From: Nymphaea colorata
Lineage: Eukaryota > Streptophyta > Magnoliopsida > Nymphaeales > Nymphaeaceae
Reading direction: 5' to 3'
Assembly: GCF_008831285.2 (NCBI RefSeq)
Contig: NC_045150.1
Coordinates: forward strand, 17,684,600-17,748,599
Length of the DNA: 64,000 nt
Every line of letters starts with the position of its first letter. Positions within the stretch are counted from its first letter, which is position 1. Positions 46,708 to 58,400 of this stretch are shown piece after piece. The notes under the pieces were generated by a model. That model worked only from the letters and a program-made list of their open reading frames with translations. It was not told the DNA's origin and ran no database searches. A program made the position numbers and the translations under genes.

Positions 46708-49167
46708 GGGTATGTGATGAGTTATGAATTGAATAGTACATAAAATGATAGCTAGTCAAATAAAGACATTAACAGATTAGATTTGAATCAGATGTATCCT
46801 ATCGTTTGTATATCAGACTTGTCGGATGTTTACATATTCATGTCAATTTGAATCCGAATTTTACAATTTACAATCTGAATTTGATGTGGGTCCAACCTTT
46901 TGTCGTCACGCCCGAATCCCACTTCTAAATAAAGTGATGTGCAGCAGAATCCAAACCACTTTATGATATGTAAAAACTGAATCCTCGTGGCTTCTTCTAG
47001 TAGGCCTTTGAAAACGTTGTCTTAACTTGGTGTTAACGCCACAACCACTTGGCAAGAAAGTTGGAAGTTGAACGTACTCAGTTGTTGACAAGGGTTAACA
47101 ACTTGTTTGTCAGTTTTCTAGGAAAAATCAGATGAAAACTTCAGCAAATATTTACAAATAGGAGGGCGAAGAATTTTTAAATGAAGATAAATAATTTAAA
47201 TTAAGTTTAATTTGATTTTACGATGATATCAATTTAAAAAAAAGAAGAACGAAGAAAAATTACAAAAAAATGATAAATATTTTTTAAATTATTTTCTTTA
47301 AAAAGAAAATGCTTTTCTTTCTTACTTTTTCCGTTTTCTCAAAATTTTCGTTAATTTTGCGGCTATGAGGGAGATCATATGCAATAGAAGAGGTCATGTT
47401 CTTAGCTGTTTCCCTTTCTTCATGTGGCAGATCGGTGAATTAGCAGGGATTGCGGTAGGAGCTACCATATTGCTAAACGTGCTGGTTGCAGGGTACTCTC
47501 TCTCTCTCTTTACTGTTCTGTTTCCTACCATTTTATAATGCGGCAAATTCAGATCTGACCATGTTAACTTCAGTTCTCAGATAATGTCGGTGTTGGCCGA
47601 AGTTTGTGCTAGTTTATAAGCTTGGTTAATTCTGCTCTAGACTTATAACGTTTTTTGGGTACGTGGACCTGGGATCAGGCCTGATCCAGGTTTGGATCAT
47701 AATCTGATGCCTGCTGCTTATCGGTCGGGCCAGGGCAGGGCCGGTTAATTTTGACAACTGAGCCAGGTCCAATATTTTTAGTCAAACTGGACTTGGGGAC
47801 TGCTGGTTTAATTTGTTCAGGCATATATTATTGTCCTGAGCCCACCCTGACCCAGCTAGCCGCATATCTAGCCGGTACCTGACTCAAACCTGCATTCTTA
47901 GTCCTTTTTTGCTACCTAAATATAGATGTGCATGACTGGACACACCTGGTGATTTGGGAATAATTCTGGGTGAGGGAGAGGGAAGTCCATTGCTCAGGTG
48001 AGAAGCGGAAACCTCCCTCATTTCTTTTGGCCGGAGGGTCTAGAGATGCATTGAGAATGAGTAAACTTACTGTTATTCCCTTCAACTCGATAGTAGTATC
48101 TGCCACCCTTTGCAGCATTGGGGATTGACACCGCATCAATCAAACTTATAATGACTCTCAATGGCCTACACCTAACCAGTTATGTTGTGCCCCTTAGGGC
48201 TGATTTGGGAAAGAATTTTCCCATCTTTCAAAAAAGAAGAACAGGCACATCAAATACGCCATTTCTTGTAACCTCTTCTTACTTTTAAATGATTGATTCC
48301 ATTTTTGTAGCCCCTAAGTCTGACGCTAAGTTTTAATGGCATTCAGTTAACAATTTTCTTATTAAGTTTAAGATGGCTCTTAAACATAAGGATGTCAATG
48401 GATCTGATTCAGGTCAGACAGATCATTTATCATATCTGATTTATTGGATGTTCATACCTTCAGATTTGAATACCAATGAAGAAAAGTCTAAACAATATAT
48501 GAATCTAACTTTTAAATTCACAGTTCAAATGCAATCTAGATCCAACTGAATCTGAATCCAGCTTCTAAATAAACAACCAAATCTCAAATCCATTATGATT
48601 TGTTAAGAACTTACATTCAGAATGACTGAATTTTGGATGTGGGGACTTTTATTTGAATCTGTATCTGAATCGGATCAAGTATTTATTTAAAAGTTAAAAC
48701 CCAATTCAAATATGGATTTGATTAGATGCCATTCTTAGATCTGAACCCAATCTGATTTCTTAATCAGATGTTAAACTATTTTCCATATTCTGAAGCAGTT
48801 TGGTTGAATATCGGATCCAAGTCCTATTCCATTGATATCCACACGATCCTCTCCATCATTGCATCAATCACCCCCTAAACTTCCCTCTATATAACTAAAT
48901 TTACTTGGTGAATGATTCGTATCGGTCTAATTTTTTATTTTTTATTTTGTAAACAGGCCCATATCTGGAGCTTCAATGAACCCCGCCAGAAGCCTGGGGC
49001 CTGCAATTGTTATGGGTCACTATGATGGCTTATGGGTTTACATTATTGGTCCTCCACTGGGAACAGTACTTGGCGCCTTTGCCTATAACCTTATTAGGTT
49101 TACGGACAAGCCATTGCGAGAAATTACAAAGAGCAGTTCTTTTTTGAAGAGCATCTCAAGGAATTAG
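42323..49167 (+). CDS. NIP subgroup I aquaporin (nodulin-26-like intrinsic protein), five exons
   Basis: Exons 42323-42451, 45928-46149, 46418-46615, 47431-47492 and 48957-49167 join in frame at GT-AG borders to a 273-residue protein, the usual NIP length. The first NPA is in SGAHFNPAVT and the second in SGASMNPARSLGPA. Counting from the NPA Asn residues, the selectivity filter is Trp (H2), Val (H5), Ala (LE1) and Arg (LE2), the NIP-I pattern linked in the family to glycerol, lactic acid, arsenite and water passage. Six membrane helices fit the hydrophobic profile; the first begins in exon 2 (IAEVFGTYCVIFSGCGS). The C-terminus ITKSSSFLK resembles the calcium-dependent kinase site of nodulin 26. 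Introns 1 and 4 are enlarged by repeats. All splice junctions and frames are intact, so it is probably functional. Confidence 0.93.
43180..43232. repeat. Microsatellite (TA)n-(GA)n in NIP intron 1
   Basis: A TA run to about 43198 is followed by an uninterrupted GA run. A second TA-GA pair of the same design is at 43410-43450. Confidence 0.95.
43410..43450. repeat. Microsatellite (TA)n-(GA)n, second copy, in NIP intron 1
   Basis: About ten TA units, then GAAAGAGAGA-type repeats. It has the same order as the 43180 locus. Confidence 0.95.
43451..45127. other. NIP intron 1, middle part, no gene
   Basis: AT-rich intronic sequence. A frame at 44582-44779 (65 residues, partly basic and hydrophobic) has no recognised motif. 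A poly-T run lies near 45067-45084. Confidence 0.45.
45128..45500 (+). repeat. Degenerate tandem repeat in NIP intron 1, period about 150 bp
   Basis: Units around 45150, 45300 and 45440 share ACCACTA(C/T)AA, AACCA(A/T)GTAAAT(C/A)TTTGTGT and TTTTCTTCTT segments with GCAAGAAAACATCGTTC- or TCAAGAATAGTG-like spacers. They are diverged, so only the general order is conserved. Confidence 0.5.
45601..45634. repeat. Microsatellite (TA)n(TG)n
   Basis: Ten TA units are followed by about seven TG units. Confidence 0.95.
46676..46704. repeat. Microsatellite (TA)n in NIP intron 3
   Basis: About 14 TA units just after exon 3. Confidence 0.95.
46760..46990 (+). repeat. Dispersed repeat, copy 2 (NIP intron 3)
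   Basis: Has the same ordered words as the 41430 and 48391 copies: TTTGAATCAGATGTATCC, GGATGTTTACATATTCATGTC, TTGAATCCGAATTTTACAA and CACTTTATGATATGTAAAAAC. Confidence 0.5.
48391..48840 (+). repeat. Dispersed repeat, copy 3 (NIP intron 4), possibly TIR-bounded
   Basis: Begins GGATGTCAATGGATCTGATT and ends with ATTCCATTGATATCC, whose reverse complement GGATATCAATGGAAT matches the left end with one early difference, suggesting short terminal inverted repeats. The interior repeats AATCTGAATC-like words and CCATTATGATTTGTTAAGAAC. No clean target duplication is visible. Confidence 0.5.
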
Positions 49168-49421
49168 GGTGCACAGTAGTTACAGATCTTTTCTTTCTCC
49201 TAAAAATATAGAAGAAAAAAAATGCATTTCTTTATGTCTGCGTTAGTTCATAGCTTGTGTTAGACAACCAAACTCCTGTATTCAATGAACTGATTACCAT
49301 TTTATGTTAATAATTTCACTATGAATTAAACATCTCTTGCTTACATCTCCACTCTATGAAAATACTCACTCACAAGAGAAATTTTCTCATCAAATATTAC
49401 TAAATAAGGTTGACCTAGTCA

Positions 49422-49690
49422 CACTACAAGAGATCAAACTTTTACTGACAGGCAAAAGATAACCCGTCAGTAAAAGTTTGATTTCACAAACAAGTCGTCG
49501 ATGATGACAACAAAGGAAGTATTTACCGATGAACGGACAAGGTTGTCAAAAATGCTTCGTGTGGTAAAGACTAAACTTGTACTGATGGCTGAAAGGGCCT
49601 TCAGTATTAGGTTGAAGCACTGACATTTAACCAGATCCGTCAGTATTTTTCAGATTCACTGATGCGGGCTGTGTTCGTCATTAGTGGTGT
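49422..49690 (+). mobile_element. CACTA-like (En/Spm) transposon end
   Basis: Starts CACTACAAGAGATCAAACTT, the standard CACTACAAGA terminus. Inside are subterminal motifs in both orientations: TTTTACTGACAGGC against CCCGTCAGTAAAAG, and CCGTCAGTATTTTTC. The opposite end (TCTTGTAGTG) was not found, so this is a truncated copy. It lies about 250 bases after the NIP stop codon. Confidence 0.6.
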
Positions 49691-50382
49691 TCCTTTTCTT
49701 CTACCAGCAGGCATGCTAATACTAATGTGGTCTATCATATATGTTAGGGGGAAAAAATGATCTGTACACTGTAGTAAGGCAATTAGGGGGGAGGGGGAAC
49801 AAATTTGACCAGGCAGTCAAATTTAAACAATCAGTTTGACAAACGTGGCTTTGGTGAAGGCCGCAAACTTTTAAATCTAAATGGGTAAAGAAAGCTTGGT
49901 TGAAGGTTTTTCCTACGGCTATATGGCCCCTTTGGGAACATGGAAATGCAGTTTTTTATGTCAGTGATTCTAATACAGCTGCTTCATTTTGGGGCTGCCT
50001 GTGTACAAATTGCGTGAACGAGGAGGAATGGGCCCTTAATTAATAAGTCGCCCTTTAGGCCAATTTTCAAGCTGATGGAATGTCAACTCATAGGTGTTCA
50101 ATTGTGAACGAATCATTTTTGGGTGAAACAGGAAGTATTGTAGTCATCAAAGCCGATTAAATTTGATGAAGGGGACAGTCCCTTCCTCTTCCATTCCCAT
50201 TAAAACAACTAAAAAAAGGCATCTATTTTTATGCAACTTAAGAAAATAAATCAGTGAGATCAAGCTGCCTACGTGACCTTGAAACATAAAGAACTACTTC
50301 AATCAGCCATTTTTATTTCAATTTTTAGTATTTTTAGTTTACTTAAAAACCGAAAAATAGTATTTTTGTATTAAACACAGTT
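49691..50382. other. Spacer between CACTA end and satellite
   Basis: No ORF of note. Contains a G-run near 49790 and otherwise unremarkable AT-rich sequence. Confidence 0.45.
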
Positions 50383-52436
50383 GTTAATGAAGATTGGGTC
50401 GATTGACTTTATTATTAACATATTGTTTGATATTATCTACGTAAAAGTTATGTTGATGTTATTTATCATCGATCATTTTTAAGACATTCACCAGTGAAGA
50501 TTGAAGCAATTGAATTGATTACAAACATATAACATTGTATTGTCCACGTAAATATTATGTTGATGTTATTTATCATCGATCATTTTTAAGACATTTACCA
50601 GTGAAGATTGAAGCAATTGAATTGATTACAAACATATAACATTGTATTGTCCACGTAAATATTATGTTGACGTCAATTATCATCGATCGTCTTAAATACT
50701 ATCTTTAATGAATATTGACTTGATTGATTTGATTACGAATGTATAACTTGGTATTGCATATGTAAATGTTATATTGATATTATTTATCATCGATCTTTTT
50801 AAATGTGTTTGTTGATGAAGATTGGTTTGATTGATTTGACTACGAACATGAAACTTGCTATTGTCTCCATAAATGTTAAATTTGTTAATGAAGATTGAGT
50901 TCATTGGTTTGATTACAAACATGTGGCTGGTTTTGTCAACGTAAATGTTTTGTTATTGTTATTTATCATCAATCTTCTTATAAACATTCGCTAATAAAGA
51001 TTGGATCAATTGATTTGATTATGTACATATAGCTTGATATTGTCTACGTAAATGTTACATTGATGTTATTTAACATCGATTGTCGTAAAGACATTAATTA
51101 ATGAAGATTAATTAATTGGTTTGATTATGAAACTGAACTTGTAATTGTCTACACAAATGTTATGGTAATCTTATTTATCATAGACCATCTTATACATATT
51201 TGCTAATGAAGATTGGTTCGATTGATGAAATTACAAACATATAACATTGTTTGTCTACATAAATGTTAAGTTAATGTTATTTATCATCGATCGTCCTAAA
51301 TATATTTGTTAAAGAAGATTGATTCGATTTTGGATTCATAACTTGGATTTTACATTGATGTTATTTATTATCGATCACTTTAAACACATTCATTAATAAA
51401 GATTAGTTCAGTTGACTTGATTACTTGATTACGAACATGTGACATGGTAATGTTATTTGTTATCGATGACCTTAAATGAATATTTGATTTGATTACGAAC
51501 ATGTGACCTCTTATTGTCTACGTGAATGTTATGTTAATATTATTTATCATCGATTGTCTTGAACACATTCGTTAATGAAGATTGATTTTATTGCATACAT
51601 GTGGCCTGGTATTAGGGCTGGGCCCTGGGCCAGGCAGCCGGCGGGGGCCCGAGACCCAGCCCAGGAAAAACCTAGCCCGGGCCGGGCCCGATCGGCCTGT
51701 TAAGGATTTAAAAAAATATTGTTTATATTTAAAAAAATATTTTATAATTTTAAAAATATTATTTTATTATTACCGGGCCGGGCCGGGTCGGGCCCGGGCT
51801 CGGGTTATAAATATTAGGCCGGGGCCGGATGCCCACCTCTACTTCGTATTATCTATGTAATATTAGGCTGATGTTATCGATCGCCTTTAATAGATTCATT
51901 AATAAAGATTGGTTCGATTTATTTGATTATGAATATATAACTTTGTATTGTACGTATAAATTTGATTACAAATATGAAACTTGATATTTGTCCATGTAAA
52001 AGTTATGTTGTTGTTAATTATCATTGATTGTCTTAAACACATTCGTTAATAAAGATTGGTTGGATTGACTTGATTATGAAGATATAACTTGGTATTGCCT
52101 ATACAATTTTATGTTGATGTTATTTATCATTATTCGTCCTAAACACATTCGTTAATGAAAATTGATTTGATTGATTTTGCAAACACATAACTTGGTATGG
52201 TCAATTAAATGTTATACCGATGTTAATTATCATTGATCCTCATAAATATATTTGGTAATGAATATTGATTCAAATAATTTTATTAAAACCATATAACTTG
52301 GCATTGTCTAGGTAAATATTGCGTTGATGTTATAGACTTGATTACAAACATTAAACATGCTATTGTTTATGTAAATGTTATGTTGATGTTATTTATCATC
52401 GATCACTTTATACACATTCTTTAATGAAAATTGATT
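50383..52436 (+). repeat. 107-bp satellite array, forward arm
   Basis: Repeated units read, in outline, GTTAATGAAGATTG(G/A)TTCGATTG, ATTTGATTAC(G/A)AACATAT, AACTTGGTATTGTCTACGTA, AATGTTATGTTGATGTTATT, TATCATCGATCGTCTTAAA. The landmark TTATCATCGAT recurs with a 107-base spacing at 50462, 50569 and 50676. By length about 17 units fit here after removing the 51613-51841 insertion. Units are diverged and some are shortened. No coding potential. Confidence 0.93.
51613..51841. mobile_element. hAT-like MITE inside the satellite, 229 bp
   Basis: The left end reads TAGGGCTGGGCCCTGGGCC and the right end, read inward, TAGAGGTGGGCATCCGGCC. GC-rich ends (GGGCCGGGCC repeats) enclose an AT-rich core. Flanks CCTGGTAT and CTTCGTAT (51605-51612 and 51842-51849) duplicate the satellite word CTTGGTAT, an 8-bp target duplication now differing at two bases, and the satellite monomer resumes immediately after. 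This cleanly dates it as later than the array. Confidence 0.85.
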
Positions 52437-55400
52437 ATCAATCAAATCAATATTCATTAACAATTGTCTTTATGATGATCAATGATAAATAACATCAATA
52501 TAAATATTTGCGTACTGATACCAAGACATATATTTGTAAGCAAATCAATCGAACCAATCTTTATTAACAAATATTTTATTATTGATCGACGATAAATATC
52601 ATTAACACAACTTTTACATGAACAATATCATGTTATACGTTCACAACTTAACCAATCAACCCAATCTTCTTTAATGAATGTGTTTAAGATGGTCGTTGAT
52701 AATGAACATCAACATCACATTTACATAGACAATACCAAGTTATGTGTTTGTAATCAAATCAATCACTATTAGTAAAAATATTTAAGATGATTCACGATAA
52801 ATAATGTCAATATAACATTTATGCAACAATTGTTCATAATCCAATCAATCGGATCAATCTTTATTAACAAAAGTGTTTAAGACGATCGATGATAAATAAC
52901 ATGAACATAACACTTATGTTGATAAATCCAAGTTATATATTTACAATCAAATCAATTTTGATAAATGAATGTGTTTAAGACGATGGATGACAAATAATGT
53001 TAATTTAACTGTTACATAGAACCAAGTTGTATGTTTGTCACCAAATTAATCGAATTAATCTTCATTAATGAATGTGTTTATGACGATTGATGATAAATAA
53101 CAACAACTTAACATTTACATAGACCAGACCAAGTTATATGTTTGTAATCAAATCAACTAAATCAATCCTTATTAACGAACGTATTTATAACAAATATTGA
53201 TAAATAACATGAACATAACATTAACGTCAACAATGTCAAGTTATATGATCGTCATCAATTCAATATTCATGAAAGAATGCAATCGATACGATTGATGATC
53301 AGTAATGTCAGAATAACATTTACGTAGACAATATCGAGTCATATGTTCATAATCAAATCAATCAATCCAATCTTGATTAACAAATATGTACTTATCGATC
53401 GATGATAAATAATTATCAACTTAGACAATAACATGGTATATGTTCATAATCAAAACAATCAACTCAATCTTCATTAACAAATGTGTTTTAGTTGATTGAT
53501 GATAAATTACATCAACATAATATTTACTTAAACCATTCCACTTTATATGTTCCTGATCAAATCAATCGAATTCATTTTTGTTAACTAGTATGTCTGTGAT
53601 GATCAACTATAAATAACATTAACATTATATTTACATAGACTATACCAAGTTATATGTTCATAATCAAATCACTCACATCAATCTTCATCAACAAAAGTGT
53701 TAAAGACGATTAGTTATAAGTAACATCAACGTATCATTCACGTAGACAATATAAAGTTATAAGTTTGTAATCAAATAATTGAATCAATTTTGATAAACAA
53801 ATGTGTTTAAGATGGCCGATGATAAATAACGTCAACAAAACTTTTACATATATTATACCAGGGCATATGTTCGTAATCAAATCAATCAAATCAATCTTCA
53901 TTGACAAATGTGTTTAAGACAATCAATGATAAATAACATCAACTTAACATTTACATAATCAAATCAATCTTTATTAATAAACGTGTTTGAGATGATCGAC
54001 GATAAATTACATCAACATAACATTTAGGTAGAAAATATCAAGTTATATATTTGTAATCAAATAAATTGCCCCAATCTTTATTAACATATCGATAATAAAA
54101 AACATCAACGTGTCATTTACATAGACATTACCAAGTCATACGTTTGAATCATTCTTCATAATGAATGTATTTAAGATGATTGATGGTAAATAACATCAGT
54201 AAAATGTTTACGCGTAATACAATGTCATAGGCTCATAGTCAAATTAACCAAACCAATCTTCATTAAAAAGTATGTTGTTATCAATGGATGATAAATAACA
54301 TCAGCATAACTTTTGTGTAAGTAATAGTGTGTTATATGTTTATAATCAAATCAATTGTCTCAATCTTCACTAATGAATGTGTTTAAGACGATCGATGATA
54401 AATAATATTAACATAACATTTACCTAGACCATTCCAATTTGCATGTTCTCATTCAAATCAATTGAATCTATCTTCATTAACTAATTTGTTTAAGTTGGTA
54501 AATGATAAATAACATCAACATATCATTTGTATATGTAATACCAAGTTATATGTACGAAATCAAATCACTTGAATCGATATCCACTAATGAATGTGTTTAA
54601 GTCGATCAATGTTAAATAACATCATCATAACATTTACGTAGATTATACCAACTTCTATGTTTCTAATGAAATCAATCTTCATTACGAATGTGTTTAAGAC
54701 AGTCGATGATAAAAAAAATCAACATACTATTATGTAGACAATATCAAGTTATATGTTCATAATCAAATCCAATCTTCATTAGTGAATATTTTTAAGACGA
54801 TCGATGATAAGTTACATCAACGTAATGTTTATATAGACAATATCAAAATCAATCTTTATAAATGAGCATGTATAAGACGATTGATGTTAACTAACATCAA
54901 TATAACATTTAGGTGTACAATACATAGTTATATGTCAATCGAATCAATCTACATTAAAGAATGTATTTGAGACAATTAAGGATAAATAACATTCACCATA
55001 ATATTTATGTAGACCATGACAAGTTACAAGTCCATAATTAAATCAATCGAATCAAAGACGATCAATGATAAATGACATCAACTTAACAATTACACAAACA
55101 ACACTAAATTATCTATTTGTGAAGAAGTTAATCGAGGTAATCTTCATTAATAAATGTGTTTAAGATGATTGATGATAAATGACATTAAAATAACATTTAT
55201 GTAGACACAACCAAGTTATAAGATCGTAATCAAGTCAGTTGAAACATGAATAATGGATGTGTATAAGACAATCAATGACAAATAAGATCACCACAACATT
55301 TACATAAACAATACCAAGTTATATGTTTGTCATCAAATACATGGACTCAATCTTCATTAACGAATGTTATTAAGAAAACAATGGTAAATAATACAAACGT

Positions 55401-56707
55401 AACACTTACATAGACAATAAAAAGTTATATGTTTGTAATCGAACCAATTGAATTGACCTTCATTATTGAATGTATTTAAGACGATTGATGATAAATAACA
55501 TCAACATAATATTTATGTAGACAATACAAAGTTATCAATTCGAGATCAAATCAATCGATCCAATCTTTATTAACAAATATGTTTAAGACGATCGATGAGC
55601 AGTAACGTTAACATATCATTTACATAGACAATACCAAGTTATATGTTTGTAATTAAATCAATCAAATAAACAAATGTTTTTAAGACAATCGATGATAAAA
55701 AACATTAGCAGAATAGTTACATAGACAATACGAAACTTATATGTTCAAAATCAAATCACTCGAATCATTCTTCATAAATGGATGTGTTTATGACAATCAA
55801 TAATAAATAACATCAACTGAACATTTACATGGACAATGCTAAGTTATATGTTCAAAATTAAATCAACCGAACTAATCTTCATTAATGAATGTCTTTAATA
55901 TGATCAATGATAAATAATATCAACATAACAATTATGTAGACAATTCCAAGTTGTTTATTCGCAATCAAATTCATTGAACCAATGGATAATATATAACATT
56001 AACATAACATTTACATAAACAATATGAAATTATATGTTCATCATCATATTAATCGACCCAGTTTTCTACGGAATGTCTTCAAGTCTATAGATGATAAATA
56101 ACATCAACATAACATTTAAGTAAACAATATCAAGTTATATGTTTGCTATCAAATCAATCGAATCAATCTTAATTTACAAATGTGCTTAAGATGATCAATG
56201 ATAAATAACATCAACATTATATTTATGTAGACAATGTCAAGTTATATGTTTGTAATCAAATTAGTCGAGTCAATATTCATTAACAAACGTATTTAAAACA
56301 ATGATAAATGACATCAACATAATATTTACATAGATAATATGAAGTTATATCTTCATTGTCAAATCACTCGACCCAATCTACATTAACGAATGTCTTTAAG
56401 TCAATCGATGAGAGATAACATCAACACAACATTTACATGGATAATACAAAATTATATGTCCATAGCCAATTCAATCGACCCAATCTTTATTAATAAATAT
56501 ATTTAAAAGGATTGATTAAATAACGTCAACATAGCATTTACAGTGATAATACCAAGTTATAAGTTTATAATAAAATCAATCATTAAAATAGGCAGTACTA
56601 AGTTATTTGTTTATAATTAGTTCAATCGAATCAATCTTCATTATCAAATGTGTTTAAGACGATGGATGATAAATAACAACAACATAACATTTAGGTTGAC
56701 ATTACTA
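52437..56707 (-). repeat. 107-bp satellite array, inverted arm
   Basis: From 52437 the units appear as the reverse complement of the forward arm: GATGATAAATAACATCAACA, TAACATTTACGTAGACAATA, CCAAGTTATATGTTTGTAAT, CAAATCAATCGAATCAATCT, TCATTAACGAATGTGTTTAA. GATAAAT landmarks at 54397, 54504 and 54611 are 107 bases apart; other units are shortened (97-98 bases at 54708 and 54806). About 40 units by length. The arm is roughly twice as long as the forward arm and ends at the copia element. Confidence 0.93.
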
Positions 56708-56815
56708 GGGAATTAGGGGCACAATTAGGGTTATCAATGTAATAAAGATTTTCCTCTGATGAAGGTCACCCTAACTGGGTTAGGGCAGTGGAAGTTAGCA
56801 GGTGGTGGCGAACAA

Positions 56816-56830
56816 TGGTATCAAAGTGCC
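56816..56830 (+). promoter_or_regulatory. Copia primer-binding site
   Basis: TGGTATCAAAGTGCC. TGGTATCA-A-AG matches the initiator tRNA-Met complement TGGTATCAGAG except for one base, and it lies right after an ...AACA LTR-like end. Confidence 0.7.
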
Positions 56831-56865
56831 AGGAAGACAACGCCACCATGGAAGACTGAGTCACG

Positions 56866-57135
56866 ATGCTAGATGCCATGACTGCTGTAGATGCATATCA
56901 CGTGTGCATGGAAAAGGAGTTAGGAGCAGTGGACAGAAGAATTCAAAGACCTGAGCAGTGGATGGAGGGTGTTGATGCTAGACTCAACACGATCTTCACA
57001 GAGCAAGAAGCTCTGACGACGCTGCAAGAAGCTATTCGTCAAGTTAACCTTCAAACCTCAACAACTGGAGATTGTCGATCGAAGAAGAGGGAGACTTCCA
57101 TTGCAAGGATTGACCAAAAACGAGATGTCGTATAG
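56866..57135 (+). pseudogene. Copia gag-like remnant
   Basis: An 89-residue frame starting with ATG at 56866, predicted helical and charged (KELGAVDRRIQRPEQWMEGV and a following EALTTLQEAI). It ends at TAG 57133 and is followed by a stop-rich continuation. By position after the primer-binding site this is the gag start; no capsid or zinc-knuckle motif is left. Confidence 0.5.
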
Positions 57136-57199
57136 GAGATGTGGGAGACTATGATTGCAGAATATAGGTAGATGCATCTGATGCTAGAAGAGTTTATAG

Positions 57200-58390
57200 G
57201 TGGCCTCGATTATAATGAGATGTTTGCACCAGTAAGAAGGCCTCGATTATAATGAGATGTTTGCACCAGTAGCAAAAATGGTAATAGTTTGAACGCATTT
57301 GAATGAGGAAGTCTATATGCAAGTGCCCCACGGAACTGGTTCCACAAACTCTCAACAACCCTAGAAAAATTCGGATTTGTCCAATCTAAGGTAGTTCATT
57401 CCTTGTTCATGTATCGACAAGGTAACATATTTCTTACTGTTTTGATATATGTTAATAATTGATTAATTGCAGGAAATGCAAAAAATTACATTACAAAATT
57501 CAAGTCCTTCCTTTGCCAAAAATTTCACATGAAGGATCTGGGAAAGTCAAAGTATTCTTTAGGTATTGAAATTGCTTGCTCATCTGGGTATTTATATGTC
57601 ACAACAAAAATATGTGTTGGATATTTAAGAAGCAGGTCTTTTGGGAGCCATACTGGTTGAATTTCTGATGGAGCCAAGACATGGCCTAGACACTGATCAA
57701 GGAGAATTCATCAAAGACTCTACTCATTATTGTCGTCTAGTAGGAAGGTTGGTTTACCTCAGCATTACTCGACTAGATATACAGTTTGTGGTGCATGTCC
57801 TAAGTCTATTTATGCAATAACCTTGTCTACCTCATCTTCAAGCAGCATTGCGTGTTGTTCGATGTCTCAAGTTGAACCCTGGACAAGGCATTCTAATGAG
57901 CAAACAAAATAATATGCACCTAAGTGCATTTTGTGACTCAGATTGGGGAGTGTGTTAGAAGATGAGGTGCTCAAGCACTGGCTATTGTGTATTTCTTAGG
58001 TTCGTTCCAATCTCTTGGAAGACGAAGAAGCAGCAAACTGCCGATCATCCGTCGAAGCTGAATACAAGTCGATAAATGGCTAATGTGGTGGGCGAGATTA
58101 CTTGGTTGAAGAATTTATTATATGATTTAGAAGTAAATCAAACACAACCTGTTACTGTCTTTTACGATAATCAAGTTGGATTGCATATTGCGGCGAATCT
58201 GGTCTTCCATGAGCAAACAATACACATTGAGTTAGATTGACATGTCGTTCGAGAAAAACTGCTTTAACGAATAGTACAAGCATGTTATATTCGTAGCAGG
58301 GACCAATGGGCCAATCTATTTACTAAGGCACTTGAGGCATTCCATCATTTACTAAACAAATTGGGTGTTTTGAACCTCCACACTCTAGTT
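57200..58390 (+). pseudogene. Copia reverse transcriptase / RNase H remnant
   Basis: Broken frames give DYNEMFAPV (copia RT entry), VYMQVPHGT, a FHMKDLGKSKYSLGIEI segment, YCRLVGRLVYLSITRLDIQF and a LSAFCDSDWG RNase H core. The end, FTKALEAFHHLLNKLGVLNL, is the standard copia C-terminus. At least ten stops or frame changes are visible. A 37-base tandem duplication (57202-57275) repeats the DYNEMFAPV segment. Confidence 0.85.
57202..57275 (+). repeat. 37-bp tandem duplication within copia RT
   Basis: GGCCTCGATTATAATGAGAT and the following bases to CACCAGTA occur at 57202 and again at 57239. Confidence 0.9.
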
Positions 58391-58391
58391 T

Positions 58392-58400
58392 GAGGGGGAG
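58392..58400 (+). promoter_or_regulatory. Copia polypurine tract
   Basis: GAGGGGGAG, followed three bases later by TGTTAAGAAC, the likely 5' end of the right LTR at 58404. Standard arrangement for priming plus-strand DNA synthesis. Confidence 0.7.

Noticed and set aside
50383-56707. CRISPR-like array
   Set aside because: Units are 107-bp head-to-tail satellite monomers with no short-repeat/unique-spacer pattern, and the DNA is plant nuclear.
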